A stretch of DNA of 64,000 bases from Mitosporidium daphniae (Eukaryota; Microsporidia). The position numbers were made by a program, and so were the translations under genes. A model generated the notes under the pieces. The model was given only the letters and a program-made list of their open reading frames with translations, was not told the DNA's origin and made no database searches. Positions 11,001 to 20,431 of the stretch are shown piece after piece (positions within the stretch are counted from its first letter, which is position 1; every line of letters starts with the position of its first letter). The stretch spans positions 30,647 to 94,646 of the forward strand of contig NW_013546178.1 of NCBI RefSeq assembly GCF_000760515.2. The letters run 5' to 3'.

Positions 11001-12599
11001 TCATGGGGATCTTGAACTTAAAGAAAGGCGGCTGGAAAGCGAAAGCATCGCTGGAGAGTCCGCCTGGATGATCTGATGCGATTGGCCTCCGACGCCTGTT
11101 CCCACCAAATACACATTCTCCCAAAATGCGAGTGGAGGATATACTTTTCTGCCCGACCTTGTCGTATGGCTAGGGGGGACTGAAGAAGGTTCTATTAGTG
11201 TGGCAGGCTCTGATTGTCTTCTACTGATTTTCTTCCTATCTGAAAAATCTTTTTTGCCTGTGGGTGTTTTCCTGTCCGTAGGGGCTTTCCTCTCTGTAGG
11301 GGCTCTCCTGTCTGTGGAGACTTCCCCGTCGACGGAGTCTTTCATATGTGACAAATCCATTTGCTCTGTCTTTTTTAGCGACTTTTTGAGCGGCTTTTGA
11401 GCTTCCTTTGATAACAAAATCGGTTTTTTTTCATTAGAAAGGAGCTCCTTTGGCGTGGCTTTTGTTTCTGGCTTTAAAGTGCCGTTTTGTGATGGTGGCG
11501 ATAATATTCGCTGGCGGTTATTTTTCCGGACTTCCAATTGAAGTTCAGGTGAAAGTGCCTGGATCCATGCTGTGCCTAAAGGAAACCCATTGGAAAACAG
11601 AGAAATTGTACCAGCGGACCAGCCTAAAAACTAAATCACATAAAATTACCACCACTTTCCATTCCCTCGGCATCGATGGTACCCTGTAATTTGTATGATT
11701 TTCCGCTGGCAGTGACAATAATGTGCGGTGTCTTCGCAAGCGCAATAAGCGAGCTGTGCCAGGGCTGCAACGATCCATCGGGAAGCATTTTTTTCCCCTC
11801 TAGAATGGCCCATAATGGAAAGTCAATCACAGAATGTTTGGTGATCTAGAGGCGGTAAAACCGGGCCGACACAAACCTGTTGGTCATTCGGCACGCGTTG
11901 AAGACGCCACTCGATCAGAGTGACATCGGCGGAATTGGAATCTGGAGCAGAAATCCCGGTTTCAATTACGTTGGACAAGCTATTTTCTTTGTTGGTCTTT
12001 TCGACAATGTTTTCAATCCTGGTGTCGATGTGGGACTTTTCCACGTCATTTCCAAGGGCATTCCTACTGCCTCTGTCATTATTCCGAACTTTTCCAGTAT
12101 TTGAGTCTATTTTTGCGACGGGCCTCGAAATTGGGTCCAACGATCGGCTATTGGGAGAGAACCCGACAGGCAAAGGTTTATCAGCCCTTCCTCCCATCAA
12201 AGGAGTATCCGTAGTGTTTTCAGAAAGATTGTTGTTAACATTTGGGGCATTGGCCTGCGCAGCTTTGACGGGGTCAAAATTGTCAGTACAGCCTTTGTGC
12301 AAAATGTTGGCTGAAGGCATCGATGCTATAGTAGGCCGCGCAGAGGGCTGCTCAGTGGAGAGCATTCGAGAAATAAGGGAAGACGCGGATGCTGGATTTT
12401 TGCTAGCAGCAAGGAATGGATTGGCAAGTGTCTCCTTATTTGCCCTCTGAAGCATGGCCGCCTTCAGAATATGGTTTGGTCTTGGCGACGTCATTGCAGT
12501 GAGATCCTTGACATGGAATATCTTTCCATTGGCAAGCGGGTCTGCATTGTCTCGGACGGGCGATGCCGTGGACCGATGGTGCATAGGGCGGTGGTCCAT
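11001..12599 (-). CDS. KNL2/Mis18BP1-like centromere protein (SANTA domain plus CENP-C-like motif)
   Basis: Three exons (11877-12599, 11650-11845, 11001-11623) with introns of 31 bp (11846-11876) and 26 bp (11624-11649) encode 513 aa. Residues ~225-300 form a SANTA domain: VTLIEWRLQRV, then FPLWAILEGKKM, PWHSSLIAL and VTASGKSYKLQG, with the conserved Trp, WHSS and SG-Y-L-G positions. A charged repeat region (APTERKAPTDRK) follows. Around residues 462-480 is RSGRKVYPPLAFWENVYLV, which matches the CENP-C-like nucleosome-binding motif of KNL2 proteins. The family licenses CENP-A deposition at centromeres. The start ATG (12597-12599) replaces an upstream TTG. Fusion of the SANTA domain is visible only after both introns are removed. 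Function is inferred from the two domains together. Confidence 0.75.
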
Positions 12600-12739
12600 C
12601 GTCAATCTGTAAAATTAAAATCGGCATAAAATTTGGACCATATGGCCATTTCAGAGCACACCACAGGCAACTGCCAAGCAAATTTGGTAGCTTATCTGCA
12701 ATATTTATTATATATCATCACCGCCAGAGGTAGCAAAGG

Positions 12740-13066
12740 TTAGAGTTTTTCAGCAACGCATTTTTCATTTAGCAAGCGCTCGGAGAGAAGCATTCTAGAC
12801 GACGTCTTGCATGCTGAGAGCCCAGTGCACATGTGGCTCTCAGGCAGTCTGTGTGTGGAGCAGAATTTGCTTGAACAGTAGCGACACTCGCCTACAATTG
12901 GGGCTGGCTTGCTTTGACACCCATCAACTGGACAACGGCGAGCAGACTTTTTTGTGGAAGAGTTGGGCCCTGTTATGGGCTTGTCCTGGTCAGAGGGCCT
13001 CGCGGATGTGTCCAAAGACGCCGATGCAGATGTTGTGTCGATGGATTGTAAATTGGTTACGGTCAT
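12740..13066 (-). CDS. AN1-type zinc-finger protein
   Basis: An AN1 zinc finger fills the C-terminal half: CPVDGC, then [21 protein letters not shown], giving the full Cys/His set (C-x4-C, C-x2-C-x4-C, H-x5-H-x-C). Single-AN1 proteins of this size include yeast Tmc1 and the ZFAND family, which link to the proteasome or to ubiquitin stress responses. Start choice is uncertain: the frame stays open to 13174 but begins with TTG. The first in-frame ATG is at 13064-13066, giving 108 aa. A short upstream exon cannot be excluded. The gene is divergent from mS23. Confidence 0.75.
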   Translation of the reverse strand: MTVTNLQSIDTTSASASLDTSARPSDQDKPITGPNSSTKKSARRCPVDGCQSKPAPIVGECRYCSSKFCSTHRLPESHMCTGLSACKTSSRMLLSERLLNEKCVAEKL

Positions 13067-13221
13067 CGGTGAATTCGAAGAATGATGATCCCAGTTAGTC
13101 CCGAAAAGTATAAGTTGAGACCTGTTAACAAAGTTCGATTCCGATTCGTCGTAACCAGAACTGCTTCGCTTCAAAATTTATAACTTTATTTTTAATTTTA
13201 AACGGCACATTGATCGGTTCA

Positions 13222-13905
13222 ATGCATAAGCCTTTTCAGAAGCATGCGTCTTCGACGCACGAATTTGTGCAGCGGGCAATTGCAAGAATAAGGTTGGGCC
13301 ACCCCAAGCCGCTTTGGTTTGACACGGTGGTGCAGGTTTATCCTCCTCTTGCACCGTTCATGTTGTCTTCCGAACAGCGGGCCCCGTTTCCCACCAACAG
13401 CGACGAAAACATGCACAAACCAACAGATGATCCCTGTGACGATCCATGTGACCGCATCATCAGAAAAAAGAAGAACCAGCTCTCCAAAGAAGAACGGGAA
13501 ATGCTGAATTGGCGACACCTTTTCCCCCCCAAATGGGACCACCAGCCGCTTCCAAAAATCCAAACGCCTCAAGATACACCGATTCGTCAGCTTTTCGAAC
13601 GGTATCCATTTGAAGCTACTAGATCTGCTATGGACCCGATAAGCCCCGTCAAATTTCCGGCAATTTCAGTTGATGAGACGGGTGCTCATATTGATACGAT
13701 TGACAATGTCCACCCTGGAGGGATTCCATCCCTGCTTGAAGATAAGCTTGCAAGAGAATGTGCAATTGCAACTAATGCCATATCGTCTACAATAGAACAA
13801 TCTTCGGTCAAATTTGCCGAGCTGGAGATGAGTGCGCCACAACCTAACCCTAACCCTAGAAGAAAAGATCGCCGTAGGGTTAGGAGAGAGAAATTTTCGG
13901 AATAA
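13222..13905 (+). CDS. mS23: mitochondrial small-subunit ribosomal protein mS23 (Rsm25-like)
   Basis: A single-exon gene of 227 aa. The family signature near the N terminus is PKPLWFDTVVQVYPPLAPF, followed by the conserved block LPKIQTPQDTPIRQLFERYP. These match the 'W-Y/F-D-V-V-x-x-x-P-P' and 'P-x-D-x-x-R-x-x-F-x-x-x-P' patterns of mS23/Rsm25. It is a structural protein of the mitochondrial small ribosomal subunit, so its presence implies mitochondrial translation. The start is the ATG at 13222; the open frame's TTG lies four codons upstream. The C terminus is basic, and part of it (residues ~207-220) is encoded by telomere-like CCTAACCCTAACCC DNA. Confidence 0.8.
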   Translation: MHKPFQKHASSTHEFVQRAIARIRLGHPKPLWFDTVVQVYPPLAPFMLSSEQRAPFPTNSDENMHKPTDDPCDDPCDRIIRKKKNQLSKEEREMLNWRHLFPPKWDHQPLPKIQTPQDTPIRQLFERYPFEATRSAMDPISPVKFPAISVDETGAHIDTIDNVHPGGIPSLLEDKLARECAIATNAISSTIEQSSVKFAELEMSAPQPNPNPRRKDRRRVRREKFSE

Positions 13906-13925
13906 TCACAACCCTAACCCTAAAT
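13842..13925. repeat. interstitial telomere-like CCCTAA/TTAGGG strings
   Basis: Three clusters occur: CCTAACCCTAACCCTAG at 13843-13859, the reverse-oriented TAGGGTTAGG at 13875-13884, and AACCCTAACCCTAAAT at 13910-13925. The first two lie within the mS23 coding region and form exact 10-bp inverted arms; the third starts just past the stop codon. The sequence is seen directly; a telomeric origin is inference. Confidence 0.7.
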
Positions 13926-14016
13926 AAATTATTGTTTATTTGACACCTTCTTAATGGCGGTGTGCTGCTGGTAATTGTGGGGTGTTCGTGCCCGTGGCGG
14001 AGGATCAATCAGTTTT

Positions 14017-17000
14017 TTATTTTCTATCTTCCATCAGCTGACTTGCCAATCGTCTCATGATCTGCATTTTTTTCAAAGAGTCCTCTATGGAACACGTCCG
14101 CAGGAACGATATGTACTCGGATAATATTTGCGCCTCAAACAATGAAAGGGCAAAGCTTTCAGAAATCTTTAGATCATAATAGATTCTCAAAATGTTTTTA
14201 ACCTTGTTTGAGGAAAATGGATTTCCAAGCGACTCGAATTCGTTCCAACTAAAGGTTAATCATGTTGGTCAAGCTACCAGTCCGTTGCGATCTGAAAGGC
14301 GCCTTCTTCTTCAGCCTGCGTCGCTTGGAAAATAAAGTTTTTGGCCTTGTTGAGGCTACAGTCCAATGTTTCGGGGATGGAAGACAATGACGAGTTGTAC
14401 ATCAACTCGTATATGGGCTCTGAATGCTCCACATACCTCTCCAAAAAGAGATCCATATCAAGAGAGGAAGAAAAGCCCAACATAAAATACATATTTACAC
14501 AAAGGGAAATCAGAAAGAAAAATGCCAACATTCCTTTATCCAACGAGTAAAACAGCGAAAGCGCTTGATTGATATAATACAGCAGTTTGACGGCAAAAGA
14601 TGCACCTTCATCGATGGGAAGTAAATACAGTATCCAAACTGGCGTTTCGGAAAGCAAAAACGAATACTTTGTGTGTGAAAAAGGGTCCGTAAAGTCCCTG
14701 GTGTTGAGTTTGCTTGATTTGTCCAATTGCTTTCGATTTGAGGAAACACTGGTTTGAGGCATGGAGACTTGAACGATGGTATCCTTAATCACATCCAAAA
14801 GAGAGTTTTTGTAGTCCACCAGTGCTTTGGAGACAAAAGTCTTCAATATCGGCTTCATAAAGGTCTGTTTACAAAAGATTATCGTTGACGTNAAAAAGAT
14901 GTTGCATTTCGACACCCCAGCTGCGGTGATGCAATACCTGACCAAGGTGTAAAAGCAATCGCCAAATGGGACCGATGGGGTTTGCGCTATAACCTCGACA
15001 ACATGAACGGAACAATCCTTTGAATATAAGATCCGAATGCTTTCATAGCACTCTGTTTCCTTTTTCTTCACTAAATGCATCGTTATGCTGATAAGTGCCA
15101 TACCTAAGTTGTTGGTGATCGGGATCGTGTATTTCAAGTTCAGCGTTGGATATGGCTTTTCTTCCGAATTATTTGGAATATTATAAGGCGTGTCTTTCAA
15201 GTTATCAAACAGCGAGAAGGAGTCATCCGAAATTGAATCGCAAAAATGAATATCGCCAATGATGCCCCTGGAAGCCATAATGTTTCTGCGAAACTCTGAA
15301 ATCAAAGGGTCCTCTGTTTTTGATGGACACCCATATTTGTCATCATCCGAATCATTCGGGTCTTCCTTTGTGGAAGAAATGCCGGCATTGTAAAATAGCG
15401 CCATAAACAAAAATTGCACAGGAATGTCGACAACATCGTTTAAAAGCGTCATTTCATAGTGGTCACTGGCATCGCAAGGACACGTTTCGACAATATTTTC
15501 ACCTGAAGAATTATATTTATCGAACACACAAGCCCCTTGAAGATTTCCATTTGCAGCAGCGGTCGCAGAGGCATTCATGCTGAGCTCGCTAAAAATTTTC
15601 AAAGGCGAAGAAGATAAAGAAGAGATTGAGGCCACGTGGACTTTCTTCATGATCTCTTCAAACGGAATTGTCTCCTAAAATTATTAGCACACAGCAAAAA
15701 CACCATTCCATCTGCCAACGAATTATGGACCAACAATAGCTCCGAGTAGAATCGATTGCAGCTATCCATTTGAAAAGACTTTACATGCAGCTAAAGATAA
15801 CGGTGGTACCGATGCATGGAAATACCTCGACGTCATTTTTGCCCTTGATGATTATAGAGATGCTGTAGCTATACTCTTCCTTTTCTAGCGAAGTGATTTC
15901 TGGCAGCAAAATGGTTTCCTAAAAATATTTGCCACAAACATAAATACAAGGTGGTTTTGGCCAAATGCACACGAATTGAACAAAACAAAGCTGTTGGTCA
16001 AATACAACCGCCCCAACAGCACAATGTCTCGTTGCAGGGAGCAGTCCAAATCTACGGTCCGTTATGCAAGTCCATCGCACTTACAAGCTAGCACACCGAC
16101 ATTGGCCTTTATGTCGGGCTTTATGGAATGCAGCTCGAAATTTACATTCCCCAAGTGTTTGTCCGCATATATGGACGCGTTTTCCTCTAAGTTGAAATGT
16201 AAATAAACGCACAAAATACCAAGGCTGTGGTCCGCTTCGGCGCTCACGTGTGCTTTGTTCGAATTTACCTGCAGCGAAAGCAAAGAATCGGGTATGGATT
16301 CGTTATTTTCAATCACCATGCTTTCGGACGATGAATGGGGATTGATGGATACAGAGCAAGGATTGCCCAACAAAGCATACCGCTTTGCATTTATGAAGGT
16401 CTCCATCCAACTGCGAAAATCTTCTTCATTTTCGGCCTGGAAGATGATCGAGCTAAAAAGAGGAAAAAGACTCCATCATGCGGTACCGTTTGGCCGAGCT
16501 CATTTCGAAGCAAAAATTTCGTTCATGATAGTCTTGCGGCTTTAGCTCACATAGAAAAACATGAATATCGGAGGATTGTATTATTTCGCCCTAGCTCTTA
16601 ATGATGGATAGAAACATACCCGAGCTTTTCCTAGAAAGCAATAAGAAAACAGGCTGTTTTTGAGCGTTGCATATACACGCCTCCATGCCGCTGATAAAGG
16701 CTTTCCACCGATTTTCTTCAGCAAATACCCCTGCTTTTCAATCCCAGAGCCCGCAGAAAAATAGTCTGGCACAAACCCAAGCCTTGCATTCTAATGATGG
16801 GTTAGCGGGATCAAGGGTGCAATACATCTTCCTTCTCCTTTCGTTGGGCCTCAAACGCGCCCACGATCGACTCTGACATCTTTTCTTTCTAAATCGCCAT
16901 CACCATTGATCATAAATACCTCTTCAATCAATGTCTTGAACTGCTCCAAATGCGGTCGCAAGGACAAGAATATTTCAAATGAAGTCTGGTGATATTCAAT

Positions 17001-17799
17001 GATCGAATTCAGGGACAACATAAACTACATTGACTTGCTGTATGCGGGAGACCTACTTTATCGGCAATGAATGGATCAAGAACGTGTATAATGTGGCTCA
17101 ATTGTGCAGTGTAATCCAGGCATGTCGAAAGATACGCCTTTTTTTGCTCAAAAATTTGGTATTTTTCCTATCTTTAGCCGGGTAAAAGCAAACCTCCTTC
17201 ATGTTGGAGGGCTCTTTTATCTTATTGATGGCGCCATATTTCAACATTGTCCCCTCATGCTTTTCAAACGCCTTTTCAAATCCTTTTCTTTTCTCCTATA
17301 AAGCAGTTATCGTATTGCACACTAATGCCTTGATGGAGCGCAGGTCTTTCTGCGAAAATTCCCGGATTGGAAACAGTAGATGCTTTCCGATCTCTTTTAG
17401 CTGCAAGTGAGGTTCTTAATGATACCAGTTTATGATTGCACGTCAATGAATTCCCAATTGAGGCAATCGATGCTTTCAGGATCTCGCGGATTAACTCGGT
17501 ATCTATTCAGCATTAGCAAGTAGCTTTTGGTACAAGGATCATTCATTTCCTGAATCCGAGAAAGATCATCGACAAATTCTTTAAACGTATCGTTAAGATC
17601 TAAACATTAGCACCCTTCTAGTGCAAATACCCGCCGAATCTTCCAAACACGTTCTGAGGCTCTTATTTACATATTCGAGGTATTTGGAGAGATCTTCCAG
17701 GATATTTTCATGGGCCTGTCTTGAAGAATGAAAAAACGGGCTGTTGGACAATGCGAGATCAATGTTTAGTTCACAAAGGGTGGTGTTTTTGTGCTCCAT
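14017..17799 (-). CDS. Lam1/Lam3-like sterol-transfer protein (BAR-PH-GRAM-VASt-TM)
   Basis: Fifteen exons with 14 introns of 26-41 bp encode about 1113 aa; introns are at 14249-14277, 15675-15703, 15791-15825, 15919-15947, 16052-16084, 16453-16486, 16591-16619, 16791-16825, 16889-16919, 17025-17056, 17168-17193, 17296-17322, 17401-17441 and 17600-17630. Residues ~1-320 form a BAR-like coiled region. A PH domain follows (GIEKQGYLLKKIGG to FRSWMETFINAK), then a GRAM domain (DIVLLGRLYLTNSFVLF, ETILLPEITSLEKE). A VASt/StART-like domain includes TPSVPFGDCFYTLVRYC, and a C-terminal membrane span ends the domain series. This order is that of yeast Lam1/Ysp1 and Lam3/Sip3, which move sterol at ER-plasma membrane contacts. 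The summed exon length is a multiple of three. One base (14892) is ambiguous. The start ATG at 17799 is the first in frame; an upstream exon is possible. Confidence 0.85.
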
Positions 17800-18178
17800 T
17801 GTATTTGATGTGGCCAAAATTGTCGAGTCCAAACTTCCTGCAATTTAAATGTTCAAGACAATTATTATTTATTTGCCCACAATGGCACTCAACAGCTGAC
17901 GACGGCCTGGCCAAAAACCATCCACATATGAGTGCCAATTACAATCCAAGCATTACAGCCATCATTGCATCACGAGAGTTTCTTTGTGCCATTTTGCACT
18001 TCCCAATGGCTGTCTAATAAAATTCCTTATTTAACGAGCGATTTTTTTGACAGGATTTGATTTTTCATTTCAGTACGCATCCAACTTTGTATCGGAAAGT
18101 TTACATGCAATGAAAATGCACACCGTCGATAGATGTCTTCCAGGGTCCATTGGCGCCATGTGATACGTCATAAATGAT

Positions 18179-18208
18179 CTCCAACCCTAACCCGGGTTAG
18201 GGTTGGAG
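18179..18208. promoter_or_regulatory. perfect 30-bp palindrome with telomere-like repeats
   Basis: CTCCAACCCTAACCC is followed at once by its exact reverse complement, with no spacer. It lies 52 bp upstream of the SPF30 start, in the 460-bp divergent region shared with the Lam1/3-like gene. Two TTAGGG half-sites per arm suggest a dimeric protein site of the Tbf1/TRF type; that is inference. Elsewhere in 17800-18259 I see no gene. Confidence 0.6.
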
Positions 18209-18259
18209 TGTGTCTAAAGTACACTTGAGCCCCCAAATTTAAAATGTTTACCTGATAAA

Positions 18260-18922
18260 ATGCATGCTGACAAAACAAACTATGAATATCAACTGGAACA
18301 GGTCCTTACGGCACTAGACTCGGATCGGGACAACACTGCGCTGCTCAACTTGAAAAAAGATCTGCAAGATGCCATCAAGCTTTCAAAAGAGCTGGCGCCC
18401 AAAAAGCGACAAGCTACCACTCAAATAGAAAAGGGCGTTGAAAAGAGGCCGGTTCCGGAACAAGTTCCAAAGGCCGAAGAATGTGTCGCCACGGAACCAG
18501 TGTGCCTTCAAATTGGAGAAAAATGTCAAATCCGGTCCGAAGGTGGCGGATGGCTTGACGCAACGCTCTCTTCCATTGGCAAAAACAGGACACGATGGAT
18601 TGCAATTACTACTAAGACAAATGAAACGAAAGCGGTCTCTTTGAAAGACATTAGGCCGATGCCAGAACACAGGGCAGCGCCGATTTTGCAGCTATTGCCG
18701 CTTGGTGGAGCACAGCTGACAACTGCCTCAAACCCCCCAACCCAAAAGGAAAAGGAGAAGAGGATGAAAAAGGTTGCGGCGCGCCAGGAATACCTTGCCC
18801 GAAAGGAGGCCGAACACGAGCAAAAAGCCTCCGCTTGGGCCACGTTCCAATCTAAGCTTTCAAGAAAAACCAGTGCCAGCCTATTTAAACCCCCAAGAGC
18901 CAATGATAAAAAATTTAATTAA
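18260..18922 (+). CDS. SPF30: survival-of-motor-neuron-related splicing factor 30 (SPF30/SMNDC1)
   Basis: A single-exon gene of 220 aa. The N terminus YEYQLEQVLTALDSD...LKKDLQDAI matches the SPF30 start. A Tudor-like domain covers residues ~82-135 (GEKCQIRSEGGGWLDATLSS). The C terminus has the family's EKEKRMKKVAARQEYLARK and AWATFQSKL blocks. SPF30 binds U2 snRNP and helps tri-snRNP join the spliceosome in the nucleus; its Tudor domain reads symmetric dimethyl-arginine. A three-codon upstream frame (ATG at 18244) precedes the start. The last eight coding bases overlap the tail of the convergent SLC19-type gene. Confidence 0.9.
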   Translation: MHADKTNYEYQLEQVLTALDSDRDNTALLNLKKDLQDAIKLSKELAPKKRQATTQIEKGVEKRPVPEQVPKAEECVATEPVCLQIGEKCQIRSEGGGWLDATLSSIGKNRTRWIAITTKTNETKAVSLKDIRPMPEHRAAPILQLLPLGGAQLTTASNPPTQKEKEKRMKKVAARQEYLARKEAEHEQKASAWATFQSKLSRKTSASLFKPPRANDKKFN

Positions 18923-20230
18923 CCCGGTTTACAGTAAAGATACAAATGAGAAGTAAAAGAATAGGGACGATGGACCCAACCCACCCTAGAATGTAAAACC
19001 GTCCACATGCAGTGTGGCCATCCAGCACAAACTGCAATAGGCTCATGATGGCCATGCTGACCATTGACTTGACAGAGATGTAAAATGTGACCATCTTCCC
19101 GGAACAGTTGAGCTGCTCAATGGCCTTGCTGGTTAGCATGGTGCCGACGGCACTTCCGGTCGACATGAGGACAGCCCATAGACACCCAAACCTAATATAT
19201 GTACACGAGCTGCCAAGCAGGGACAGAGTTATCATAGAATACGCCATTGCAACGGTTGAAATGATACAAATCAGGAATGCAGTACGATGGTCTTTTTGCC
19301 ACCAACTGGTGAACGAAAGATACAGCGAGCTGCAAAAGCTTGCGATTTTTCCAAGAGCATCAAAGTAGCCACTATGCATGGCATCGATATTTCCATTACT
19401 TGCGTAGCGGTAAACTAAAGAAGAAAAATAGTTTTCGCATAGCCCCAAAGCACAGAAAATGAAGATCCAGGCAGATGTCAATAACAGCACATTGGCATTT
19501 GGGATGAAGATATCTTCTCTCAGTGTTTCCTCAGCCTGCCTGTCGAAATTGCCTTTTCGCTGGATGCTCCAGACCAGCATAAGGATGGAAAAAAACAGAG
19601 CAACAACCAAAAAAATCAAGGTCAGGGCAAATGAAATCCACAGGCTAAAATGGGATATCAAAATTCCAGCAGAAAGACATGCAAATACGTGGCCTGCAAA
19701 CACGAGAGACTTGATGTGTGCATTCCATTTTGCGGCAACAGCAGGTTCAAGGTAGCTAGAAACGCACCCATAAAATCCACTGGAAGATGCTGTTGCCATT
19801 CCATAAGTAACCTGCATCATGACCATCCAAAAAAGAGTGTTTGGATGGCCACCTTCAACAAAAACCAGCAGGGCATATGTGACTGTCTGAGACAGCATCT
19901 CAAACAGTATAAGCAATTCTGGCGATAAAATGACGGACAACGCAACGATCAGAATGCGAAATATGGCATCAGAATAGGTCCACATCGGAAAAATTTGGTT
20001 GTTCACCTAGAGTAAGTTGCGATCTCGCTTCCCACCTCGTATTCGGAAAGCCTTTTGTCGTGAACCAAAAACAACGTCAAATACGACTCGCCAAACTTTA
20101 AAGATTTTGTTATTGCAATCCCAACAACTATAAACAGCAGGAAATACATTCCATTTTGTCTAATTTTGGAACTGGTCATTAAACGTGCAATTTCAAAATT
20201 AATAATCCCTTTCATCACATCGCTCATCAT
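18915..20230 (-). CDS. SLC19-type folate/thiamine carrier
   Basis: Two exons (20036-20230, 18915-20006) with a 29-bp intron at 20007-20035 encode 428 aa with about 11-12 membrane spans. The exon junction recreates the diagnostic block LSEYEVNNQIFPMWTYSD, which follows FGESYLTLFLVHDKR. In SLC19 transporters the same loop reads like 'EVVNEIYPVWTYS' after 'RPSEPFLTPYL'. The family carries reduced folate or thiamine across the plasma membrane; which one cannot be told here. The start is ATG-ATG at 20225-20230. The coding end overlaps the SPF30 coding end by 8 bp, on the opposite strand. Confidence 0.85.
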
Positions 20231-20262
20231 CCATTTTTAGATGTTCATTTATTTTGGCTTTA

Positions 20263-20345
20263 TTTAGGGTTAGGTTTGTCTCTCTACATACCGACGTCCC
20301 AATGTATACACATACATGCACACACATACATACACACATCAATGT
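20263..20345. repeat. TTAGGGTTAGG string plus CA/TA-rich microsatellite
   Basis: TTTAGGGTTAGGTTT at 20263-20277 sits 33 bp upstream of the SLC19-type start. A degenerate (CA)n/(CATA)n tract at about 20307-20345 follows it. The remaining gap to the RFT1 stop (20432) shows nothing else. Confidence 0.5.
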
Positions 20346-20431
20346 AGGACTGCACATCGTTTAAGAAACAAAAATTGACGACAAACTGTCGTGATCTAAA
20401 AAATATCTAAAAGGGTTAGTTAACAAAAAGA

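Noticed and set aside
14892-14892. Ambiguous base N here and at 22864, 35582 and 62126, considered as possible frameshifts
   Set aside because: Each reading frame continues unchanged on both sides, so they look like single unresolved bases, not gene breaks.
17721-18017. Plus-strand 98-aa frame between the Lam1/3-like and SPF30 genes
   Set aside because: Overlaps the first exon of the Lam1/3-like gene in antisense and has no recognisable content.
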